A DNA stretch of 64,000 bases, taken from the NCBI RefSeq assembly GCF_002368195.1, contig NZ_AP018178.1, forward strand, positions 6,770,645 to 6,834,644, read 5' to 3'. Shown here one piece after another: positions 1 to 6,569 of the stretch. Position 1 is the first letter of the stretch, and the number at the start of each line of letters is the position of its first letter. The position numbers and the translations under genes are program-made. The notes beneath the pieces were generated by a model. The model worked only from the letters and a program-made list of their open reading frames with translations, was not told the DNA's origin and searched no databases. Origin of the DNA: Calothrix sp. NIES-2100. Its GTDB lineage: Bacteria; Cyanobacteriota; Cyanobacteriia; Cyanobacteriales; Nostocaceae.

Positions 1-1123
1 AAATCGTAACGATCCAGAATCATTAATTTATTTAAATAATTCCCAAGCTAAAAATAGCAATTCTCTGAAAATTGCCGTTAGTGTACCAATTGGCGGTAAT
101 TTAGATGTCGCCAAAGAAATTTTGCGGGGTGTAGCGCAAGCTCAAGATGAGGTGAATCGTGGTGGTGGCATCAATGGTAAACTGTTGCAGATTGCGATCG
201 CCAGTGATGATAACGATCCAACCCAAGCCCAACAGGTAGCTACACAATTTGTTAAAGACACCAGTATTTTGGCTGTAGTCGGACATAATTCTAGTAACAC
301 TTCCATCGCAGCTGCGCCAATTTATCAACAGGGAGGATTAGTGATGATTTCTCCTAGCAGTACTGCGCAAAATCTTTCTGGGATTGGTAGTTATATATTT
401 CGTACTGTTCCTAGTAATGGCTCTTTTGCTGAACGCCTAGCTAGTTACACTATTAAAACGGCGCGTAAAACCAACATTGCTATTTGTACTGATTCCAAAG
501 CGATTGATACTCAATCTTTTAGGGATGAGTTCATCAAAGGGATAGTAGCTGGGGGTGGTAAGGTCAATTCTACAACTTGTGATATTGCTAGTGCGAATTT
601 TGATCCGAATACACTGATTTCGCAATTCATCAGCAGTGGTGCAGATGGTTTAGTATTAGCTCCCAATGTGGATAGAATTAACAAAGCTTTAGACTTAGCA
701 GCCGCCAATAACGGCAAATTATCACTGTTTGCTAGTCCTACACTTTACACCTTCCAAACTTTACAGGTAGGAAAAGCCGATGTTAATGGCTTAGTGTTAC
801 CTGTACCTTGGCATCCTCAAGCAATTCCTGGCAATCCTTTTGTGGAAAATGCTGTAAAACTTTGGGGTGGTAATGTCAATTGGCGGACAGCAACAGCTTA
901 TGATGCGACTATTGCGATCGCGAAAGGTTTACAACAAGCTAGTACCCGCGATGACTTACAACAGGCGCTGCATAGTTCCAATTTTACCGCCAATGGTGCT
1001 ACAGGCAAGATTGAATTTCTGCCCTCAGGCGATCGCAGTGGCACAGCTATATTAGTTAAGGTGCAGCCTAGTAGTAAAACTTCTACGGGATACGATTTTG
1101 TACCCTTATTGGTAGGCATTTAA
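1..1123 (+). CDS. ABC-type substrate-binding protein (Leu/Ile/Val-binding fold), 5' end outside window
   Basis: The reading frame is open from base 2 and ends at TAA 1121-1123, so the gene starts upstream of the window. About 373 codons are visible. The stretch LKIAVSVPIGG followed by an ILRGVAQAQDEVN helix and GGGINGKLL is the start of a type 1 periplasmic binding fold as in branched-chain amino acid binding proteins. Later VVGHNSSNTSIAAAPIYQQ is the usual ligand-site loop. In cyanobacteria this fold also occurs as the sensory part of larger proteins, for example behind a kinase domain. As the N-terminus is missing, the ligand and whether it is a free transporter component cannot be decided. 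Confidence 0.85.
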   Translation, partial: NRNDPESLIYLNNSQAKNSNSLKIAVSVPIGGNLDVAKEILRGVAQAQDEVNRGGGINGKLLQIAIASDDNDPTQAQQVATQFVKDTSILAVVGHNSSNTSIAAAPIYQQGGLVMISPSSTAQNLSGIGSYIFRTVPSNGSFAERLASYTIKTARKTNIAICTDSKAIDTQSFRDEFIKGIVAGGGKVNSTTCDIASANFDPNTLISQFISSGADGLVLAPNVDRINKALDLAAANNGKLSLFASPTLYTFQTLQVGKADVNGLVLPVPWHPQAIPGNPFVENAVKLWGGNVNWRTATAYDATIAIAKGLQQASTRDDLQQALHSSNFTANGATGKIEFLPSGDRSGTAILVKVQPSSKTSTGYDFVPLLVGI

Positions 1124-1146
1124 TATTCAAACTGTAGATAAAGATC

Positions 1147-1365
1147 ATGACAGAAAAAATATCAACACTGCAACAAGCACTTGATGTTGTAGAAGCACTC
1201 GATCCAGAGGAACAAGCGATACTTGTAGATATCATTAGCAAGCTTTTAAGCCAACAACGTAGAAATGAACTGTTAAAAGAAGTTGCACAAGCTAGACGCG
1301 ACTACCAACAGGGGAATATCAAACAAGGCTCTGTTGCTGATTTGATGGCGGAGTTAAATGAGTAA
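1147..1365 (+). CDS. Small helical antitoxin-like protein
   Basis: 72 residues, predicted almost fully helical, acidic and without membrane segments. The pattern (LQQALDVVEALDPEEQAILV, then an arginine/glutamine-rich helix, then SVADLMAEL) resembles the small proteins that precede RelE/YafQ-type toxins in cyanobacteria. Its stop codon overlaps the old start (ATG 1358) of such a toxin, the usual coupling of a type II toxin-antitoxin pair. The toxin reading frame is broken (next entry), so this gene may now be an antitoxin without a partner. The assignment as antitoxin is inference from context and general sequence character. Confidence 0.65.
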   Translation: MTEKISTLQQALDVVEALDPEEQAILVDIISKLLSQQRRNELLKEVAQARRDYQQGNIKQGSVADLMAELNE

Positions 1366-1624
1366 AAAATTTAGTTTGAAGTGCGGGATTTGTACGTAAA
1401 TTCAAGCGTCTAATCAAGAAGAATCCACAGATGCGATCGCAGGTTGAAAAGGTATTACACTTATTAAAATAACTAGTAATTAGTTAAAGGGCGATTTAGA
1501 TGGAGTATGGTCTTGTTCAGTAGATTATGATAATCGCATTTTGTTTAAATTTGTGAATAACTCAGAGTCAGGAGAGGAAGATATATTGTTACTCACTCTA
1601 GACTCACATGATGATGTTTATTAG
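1358..1624 (+). pseudogene. Decayed RelE/YafQ-type mRNA interferase toxin
   Basis: ATG 1358 overlaps the stop of the antitoxin-like gene. The frame starting there reads MSKKFS and stops soon after. Homologous sequence continues in another frame from 1380 (SAGFVRKFKRLIKKNP, then a VEKVLHLLK helix) up to a stop at 1470-1472. A third frame from 1484 reads LKGDLDGVWS, then VDYDNRILFKF, and ends with LLTLDSHDDVY and TAG 1622-1624. Together these give the known order of a RelE/YafQ-like toxin, including the DLDGVWSCSVDYDNRI core. There are at least two frame changes, and about a dozen residues are missing between the second and third pieces. No functional toxin can be made. Confidence 0.8.
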
Positions 1625-1689
1625 TCGCTTATATTTCTAAGTCTTGAAGAGATGCGTATACGGATCTATAATATTTGCGAAAAATAAGG

Positions 1690-1718
1690 GCGATCGCATT
1701 TTTCAGCAGTGCGATCGC
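1690..1718 (-). terminator. HIP1-based hairpin, likely terminator of aroK
   Basis: GCGATCGCA (1690-1698) and TGCGATCGC (1710-1718) form a perfect 9-bp stem. Read on the minus strand, the direction of aroK, it is followed by CCTTATTTTT. It lies 50 bases past the aroK stop. Confidence 0.5.
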
Positions 1719-1768
1719 TATTTAAAAATTCCATACTTTTCTGATTTCTCAAAACTAAACACTCAATT

Positions 1769-2314
1769 TTAATGGGAAACAGTCTTTTTCAAAACGCTAG
1801 GTATAGCTGCTATCACTCTTGTCGCAATGTCTTCTGGTGTTTCTTCGGCGCTGATGGTGATGTGCAAATCTGCTTGGGAATACAGGGATTGTCGTTGTTC
1901 TAAGAGCGATCGCAATTTGCCTTGAGGATCGACATCTTGTAATAATGGTCTTGTGGTATCCTCTTGCAAGCGGCTATATAGTAGCTCTAATGGCGCGTCT
2001 AGCCAAACAATCAAACCGTGGTGTAGGTAACTCCAGTTTTCTTGGCACATGACAATACCCCCACCAGTGGCTATAGTCAACTTGGTAAAAGCGCAAACTT
2101 GTGCTAAAACATCACTTTCCAATTGACGAAAAGCCGCTTCTCCTGACTCAGCAAACAGCTGATTGATAGATTTTCCTGCTGCTTGGACAATGACATCGTC
2201 AGTATCGACAAATCCATAACCTAGATGCTTGGCTAGTAAACGTCCTACTGTCGTCTTACCACTACCCATCATCCCAATTAAATACAGGTTAACCCCTTGC
2301 AACAAGCTACTCAC
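1769..2314 (-). CDS. aroK: Shikimate kinase
   Basis: 181 residues, the normal size of the family. The enzyme transfers phosphate from ATP to the 3-hydroxyl of shikimate in the chorismate pathway (cytoplasm). Visible motifs: Walker A GMMGSGKT at 14-21, the DTDD shikimate/Mg site at 37-40, ESGEAAFR at 56-63, the GGG shikimate loop at 84-86, and the lid arginine in RPLL at 122-125. The start is a GTG (2312-2314) preceded by AGGAG about 11 bases away, with no nearby in-frame ATG. The gene stands alone on the minus strand. Confidence 0.97.
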   Translation of the reverse strand: MSSLLQGVNLYLIGMMGSGKTTVGRLLAKHLGYGFVDTDDVIVQAAGKSINQLFAESGEAAFRQLESDVLAQVCAFTKLTIATGGGIVMCQENWSYLHHGLIVWLDAPLELLYSRLQEDTTRPLLQDVDPQGKLRSLLEQRQSLYSQADLHITISAEETPEDIATRVIAAIPSVLKKTVSH

Positions 2315-2490
2315 TAATTACTGTTCTCCTAACTTTAACAGTTCTCAGTATACCAATTTGAAAAAACAATGCGACAGATGAATTTATCGGGCTGGGGTTC
2401 CTCAGTTATGAGAAAAATCTGTGATACCCAATCATTGATTGAATTGGGATTATCGCCATCCCATTTGATTTGTGACAATTAGTACGCTTC

Positions 2491-2523
2491 AGATCCCCGA
2501 CGTCTTTAAGAAGTCGGGGATCT
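2491..2523. repeat. 33-bp palindromic repeat, copy 1
   Basis: AGATCCCCGAC, a short centre, then GTCGGGGATCT. The same 33-base palindrome occurs at 17251, 28177 and 55939. This copy lies about 180 bases upstream of aroK and 3' of no obvious gene on the plus strand, so it is better read as a dispersed repeat than as a dedicated terminator. Confidence 0.85.
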
Positions 2524-2565
2524 TGTTGTTCATGAATTGTCCCCAGAAATTGCGAATTGTTCTGT

Positions 2566-2764
2566 TAAGTAGCTCAACCTAAATAAATATCATATGCTTT
2601 TGTCATTGCGTAAAGCCTTCTCTACGAGACGCTGCGCGAACGGCATAGCTTCGCTTAGCGCGCAGCGTCTCGCAGAGAGGAACGAAGCAATCCCAGTCCA
2701 CAGCGATTGCTTCGTCGTTCCTCCTCGCAATGACATCTTACGTTTTTTTTGGTTGACCTACTTA
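2566..2764. mobile_element. MITE-like element, family A, long copy
   Basis: Ends are TAAGTAGCTCAACC and GGTTGACCTACTTA, an inverted pair with one mismatch. A second copy lies at 13040-13192. Both share ATCATATGCTTTTGTCATTG after the left end and CCTCGCAATGACATCTTACG before the right end. This copy is about 46 bases longer and carries a GC-rich internal palindrome built from GAGACGCTGCGCG and its complement. No transposase is encoded, so mobilisation would have to be in trans. Confidence 0.8.
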
Positions 2765-2777
2765 CTGTGGTTAAATA

Positions 2778-4367
2778 TTATATCTCTGTCTGGCGGTTAT
2801 TATCTCTAATATACTTTTTAAAATGTTCGGCAAAAATTGTATTACTCATGAATAAGTAGCCATCTTTCACTTCACTTAATTGGACATTTTCTTCTATTAA
2901 TCGTTCAATTATATACTCGCTCAAAACTGGAGTTAGGAAAAAGCTTGATGCTTGTCTTTCAATAAGAGAGCGTCTTTGTAATAATTCCAGCGCTTCCAAT
3001 ATTAATCTTGGCGACATTGGTGGCGATAATCCAGGCAGGACGATATTTTTTTGCAACTCTCTGAGAGCGGTACAATCTGGATGGAGAGACAGCCAAGACA
3101 ATAAGTATTTCTCTAATTGAGACAACCGATTGAACTGCTGATCAATAATTATTTTGATATCCCCAAATACTATAGTTTCCTGTGTGATAAACTCAGATAT
3201 ATTGCCAGCAAATAATTCCTTAATTGTAGTGGCAACTAATTTAATAAATAAAGGGTTACCTGCATAGCGAGTCAGTAATAAGTTGCATTCCTCAGTTGAA
3301 GATTTATGAGTCAATCCTTTAGCTTTGAGGATGAAGATGCTGTCTTCTTGATTTAAACCTCTTAAGTTTAAAGAACGAACTGGTAATTCTTCTCCTTCTA
3401 ACACAGCAATTTCTGAAGGTTTTTCCCGACTCGTAAATATAACACAGCTTCGATGCTGTAAATCTCCTACCCTTGTCATTAACTCACCGTAACCCTCATA
3501 CCCTGGAAGATATCGGATTTGGGAAATCATGTGTTTAGGTGAGTCTTTTATACCAGTATCGCCATAGCCTAAAATCGAGTCTAATTGATCTAAGACAATC
3601 AGACACCGACTAGAGCGCAAACAATCAATCAGCTGGAAAATTTTACTTTCTAGTGTTTCGGCAATCTTTGTCTGGGAATTTGGGGATAGCTGCTGAATCA
3701 ATTGATCTAAGAGTAGCTCTACAGGTGGTGCAAATCGTAGCGATCGCCAAATAACATGTTCAAACTGATTTTTAATTTCTTCTGAGAGCTTAACAGAAAA
3801 AGCTGTTTTCCCAATACCACCCATACCCAAGATTAACACTACCTGACAACGCTGTTGCAAAATCCATTCTTGAACTTGAGCAAGTTCAAGTCTTTGCCCG
3901 TAGAATAAATTGGTATAAATTAATTTATCTGCTTTGCGGCTCAGGGTTGATTGATGAGACGTTAAATCTAACTCCATGTCATTGTTGACTTTGATGGGAC
4001 TAATTACTGGTTGTAAATGAAACCAACCTTTTTTATAACCAGCCTTTTCCAGTAGCTGAGTCACACGACTCCAACCTTTCACTTTGACTGAGTCTCCCAC
4101 TTGATTACTCAGCATTTCTTCTATATATTTATATAACCCGTTAGATAGATACACTCTCACAGTACTGCTACTGCCACTTTGGTAAACCACTTTGGCAATT
4201 TCCGCAGGACTACAACCACAAAGTAAACCTCTAAGGAATTTTTTTTCCACTGGTGTGAGAGCTTTTCCTTTGGCTGATGCCAAATCCACGTATAATTTTT
4301 CTAACTCCCAATTATTTTTAGCTTCTATAAAGTCTTCTTCTAGGCGATGAGAATCATCTGCTGCCAT
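2778..4367 (-). CDS. STAND/NB-ARC family ATPase with N-terminal helical (vMAP-like HTH) domain
   Basis: 529 residues. Residues about 15-115 match the helical N-terminal domain found on many cyanobacterial STAND proteins (LTPVEKKFLRGLLCG, SSTVRVYLSNGLYKYIEEML). A P-loop NTPase follows: Walker A GMGGIGKT 181-188, Walker B LIVLD 256-260, sensor loop VIFTSREKP about 309-317, and GNPLFIKL (GLPL-like) at 370-377. A winged-helix-like tail follows to the end. The WD40 or TPR repeats that usually follow as sensor/effector are absent, so this is a short form. STAND proteins act as nucleotide-dependent molecular switches in signalling or defence; the trigger here is unknown. It stands alone. The stop lies 13 bases past the right end of the MITE at 2566-2764. 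Confidence 0.85.
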   Translation of the reverse strand: MAADDSHRLEEDFIEAKNNWELEKLYVDLASAKGKALTPVEKKFLRGLLCGCSPAEIAKVVYQSGSSSTVRVYLSNGLYKYIEEMLSNQVGDSVKVKGWSRVTQLLEKAGYKKGWFHLQPVISPIKVNNDMELDLTSHQSTLSRKADKLIYTNLFYGQRLELAQVQEWILQQRCQVVLILGMGGIGKTAFSVKLSEEIKNQFEHVIWRSLRFAPPVELLLDQLIQQLSPNSQTKIAETLESKIFQLIDCLRSSRCLIVLDQLDSILGYGDTGIKDSPKHMISQIRYLPGYEGYGELMTRVGDLQHRSCVIFTSREKPSEIAVLEGEELPVRSLNLRGLNQEDSIFILKAKGLTHKSSTEECNLLLTRYAGNPLFIKLVATTIKELFAGNISEFITQETIVFGDIKIIIDQQFNRLSQLEKYLLSWLSLHPDCTALRELQKNIVLPGLSPPMSPRLILEALELLQRRSLIERQASSFFLTPVLSEYIIERLIEENVQLSEVKDGYLFMSNTIFAEHFKKYIRDNNRQTEI

Positions 4368-4833
4368 TAGCGTTATTTATGTAATTAAACTAACTTAGGC
4401 AATATATTAACGATTCTTTTATCAAAGAAGAGTAAACTTACAATGAAATTCTAACGAATTTAATAACTTTTGTTAGGTGACTAAGCGGTTGCCACTTGGT
4501 TATCTTGGGCTTAATTGAAATTTAATAAAAATTGTTTGAAACTTTAAGTGAACAAATTCGGTCAATCTCAATAGCTCACACTATCTTTGCTGGCACGATT
4601 TTAGTTTTCAACAATACTGTGTTTTAACTAACACAATGCTAGCAATCTAAGATTCAGTTCTCGTAAGCTTTTGTTCCTAAATCTGGTAGATAAAGGTGTA
4701 AATAATTACTTATTTTCTCACTAATATTGTACAAAGAAATTTTGCTAATTTGACAGTTTAGTTAGAAAAGCTACTGTAAATCTCACCTGAGTCAGTCCAG
4801 ATCAATAAATGTGGTATGTATGAGGTGCCGACC
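4368..4833. other. Intergenic region between divergent genes
   Basis: 466 AT-rich bases between the STAND ATPase (minus) and a small plus-strand gene. No open frame of note, no strong hairpin and no recognised operator was seen. It should contain both promoters. Confidence 0.6.
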
Positions 4834-5031
4834 ATGACTCGAATTCGTGATGTTGTGAAAAAAGCTTTAGCAAGCGGCTATCTGACTGTAGAGGCAGAAA
4901 ATCAATTACGACAGCTGTTGACCACCAGGTATGATTCAGAAGATTTCAACGCTTTTATGACTTTGCAGGAAGCGGCAATGAATGGTAATGTCAGGCAGGA
5001 GTCTCGAGAACGTTGTGGAATTAAGTATTAG
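4834..5031 (+). CDS. Small conserved-looking cytoplasmic protein
   Basis: 65 residues from ATG 4834, chosen over an in-frame ATG at 4816 because GAGGTG at 4821-4826 sits about 7 bases upstream of 4834. The sequence (MTRIRDVVKKALASGYLTVE, then ENQLRQLL and DFNAFMTLQEAAMNG) is helical, soluble and lacks cysteine pairs or a signal peptide. Proteins of this type are familiar in filamentous cyanobacteria but I know no function. The short tail RERCGIKY could be a divergent or truncated end. Confidence 0.65.
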   Translation: MTRIRDVVKKALASGYLTVEAENQLRQLLTTRYDSEDFNAFMTLQEAAMNGNVRQESRERCGIKY

Positions 5032-5113
5032 TCAGTTGTCATTGGTTATTTGTCATTTGTCAGTTGTCATTTGTTTTTTTATCCCCTCATCCCTAACCCC
5101 TAGACCCTAGCCC

Positions 5114-5794
5114 CTAGCGACGGGGTCGTTCATCCTCAGAGTCTTCGTCATCAAAAAAGCTCCAATCATCATCATCATCATCATCGGCTTGATTGGTAGT
5201 GGGGGGTTGATAGGGGGGGATGATCACTCGGTAATCAGCATCATAAACTGATTCAGTTTTGCCAACTGCTGTATTTTTGGGATCGCGGTAGTTGTAGGAG
5301 TAAACAGAACCAGACTGGGAAGAACTTTTAGGTTCTTGTTGACGTTCATAGGTTTTAGACTCAGAAAACTCTTGAGTTTGCTGTCTAGACCCCGATGTTT
5401 CCTGTGGCTTTTCATCAAAGTTCCAGTCATCATCATTATTTGTATTCCAATCATCAAATGTATCACTGGAACGATTGTCTGTTTGATTAACTGGTGGTGG
5501 CTCAGGAGTTGGTTGTTGTTGATAGGTTGTCTTGGTACGTGGTCTTGCTGCTGATTTAAAGCGAGTTTGGCGCTGTTCGGTGACAAAGTAAGTTGATACT
5601 GTCATCAAACTCGTAATCAATAAAGATGTTAAAGCACCTGCGCTAGTAGCAAGTAACATCCACATAGCTAATGGTAATGGTTGAGTCCGCATACCTAAAA
5701 ATACTAACGATATGACAGGCGACCAATTTTGGGTTAACAAAAGCGTTAGCCCCCCCAATATCACCACCAATAGAATTAAGCGAATTACAGTCAT
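5114..5794 (-). CDS. LapA-like (DUF1049) two-helix membrane protein with long acidic tail
   Basis: 226 residues from ATG 5792-5794; a TTG four codons further up is less likely. Two membrane helices lie in the first 65 residues (VIRLILLVVILGGLTLLLTQ and a second around MWMLLATSAGALTSLLI), the LapA/DUF1049 arrangement. The remainder is a low-complexity cytoplasmic tail rich in Gln, Ser, Asp and Trp, with repeated DDWN/DDDWNF units and a run of seven aspartates before DWSFFDDEDSEDE. LapA proteins in other bacteria pair with LapB in envelope homeostasis; the role here is not known. A second LapA protein with a related acidic end lies at 51878. Confidence 0.75.
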   Translation of the reverse strand: MTVIRLILLVVILGGLTLLLTQNWSPVISLVFLGMRTQPLPLAMWMLLATSAGALTSLLITSLMTVSTYFVTEQRQTRFKSAARPRTKTTYQQQPTPEPPPVNQTDNRSSDTFDDWNTNNDDDWNFDEKPQETSGSRQQTQEFSESKTYERQQEPKSSSQSGSVYSYNYRDPKNTAVGKTESVYDADYRVIIPPYQPPTTNQADDDDDDDWSFFDDEDSEDERPRR

Positions 5795-5805
5795 AGAAAT
5801 TATCA

Positions 5806-5854
5806 AAGGATGAAGGATAAAGGATGAAGGATAAAGGATGAAGGATGAAGGATG
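5806..5854. repeat. Heptanucleotide tandem repeat (GGATGAA/GGATAAA)
   Basis: About seven head-to-tail copies of AGGATGAA and AGGATAAA variants just upstream of the LapA-like gene. Such short tandemly repeated sequences are well known in Nostocales genomes. Confidence 0.85.
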
Positions 5855-5892
5855 TTCGCCCTTGGCGTTAAGGCAGGGTAGGCTTAAATTTT

Positions 5893-5934
5893 ATACTTCA
5901 CACTTCACACTTCACACTTCATACTTCATACTTT
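5893..5934. repeat. Heptanucleotide tandem repeat (CACTTCA/TACTTCA)
   Basis: Six copies of the heptamer CACTTCA or TACTTCA, running up to the stop codon of ubiX. Confidence 0.85.
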
Positions 5935-6553
5935 AACGATGACCTTGCCATCGCTGAATGGGAATGCAGTCAATATCCAGTTGGTCTAAAGCACGAGCAA
6001 CGACAAAATCGACTAAATCCTCGATGGTTTGGGGCTGGTGATACCAAGCAGGAATTGCCGGCACAACTCTCACTCCCGCCTCTGCTAAAGCGGTTAAGTT
6101 ACGCAGGTGAATGAGGCTAAAAGGAGTTTCACGGGGAACAATCACCAATTTGCGACCTTCTTTGAGCTGCACATCTGCGGCTCGTTCGAGTAAGTCAGAA
6201 CTCAAGCCAACGGCTAATTTAGCAACGGTACTCATGCTGCATGGCATGACAATCATACCCAAAGTGCGAAAGGAGCCGCTAGCAATCCCAGCGCCAACAT
6301 CGCTCCAAGGATGGCAATGTAGTTGACCAGAATTGCTGACTCCAGCTTGATCGCGCCAAAATTGCTCTTGAGCGGCGGTTTCCGCTGGCATTCGGATATT
6401 CTGTTCGGATTGCCAAACCATATGGGTTGATCTGGAAGCAACTAGTTCAATCTGATAATCTGCTTCTAGCAGAAATTTCAGAGCACGAACGGCGTAAATC
6501 AGACCAGATGCGCCCGATACGCCGATAATTAAAGGGTATGTGTGATTTGACAC
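5933..6553 (-). CDS. ubiX: Flavin prenyltransferase UbiX
   Basis: 206 residues, normal length. UbiX joins a dimethylallyl group to FMN to make prenylated FMN, the cofactor of UbiD-type decarboxylases in quinone biosynthesis. The N-terminal GVSGASGLIYAVRAL (about 12-26) is the flavin/phosphate loop; MIVMPCSMSTVAKLA and VIVPRETPFSLIHLRNL are the two conserved active-site stretches. The gene starts 16 bases after the end of zam on the same strand, so the two are probably co-transcribed. No UbiD gene is in the window. Confidence 0.95.
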   Translation of the reverse strand: MSNHTYPLIIGVSGASGLIYAVRALKFLLEADYQIELVASRSTHMVWQSEQNIRMPAETAAQEQFWRDQAGVSNSGQLHCHPWSDVGAGIASGSFRTLGMIVMPCSMSTVAKLAVGLSSDLLERAADVQLKEGRKLVIVPRETPFSLIHLRNLTALAEAGVRVVPAIPAWYHQPQTIEDLVDFVVARALDQLDIDCIPIQRWQGHR

Positions 6554-6569
6554 TGTAATATTAGTCTAT

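Noticed and set aside
2594..2809. Plus-strand open frame in the MITE
   Set aside because: It is the translation of the element's palindromes and runs into the end of the STAND gene.
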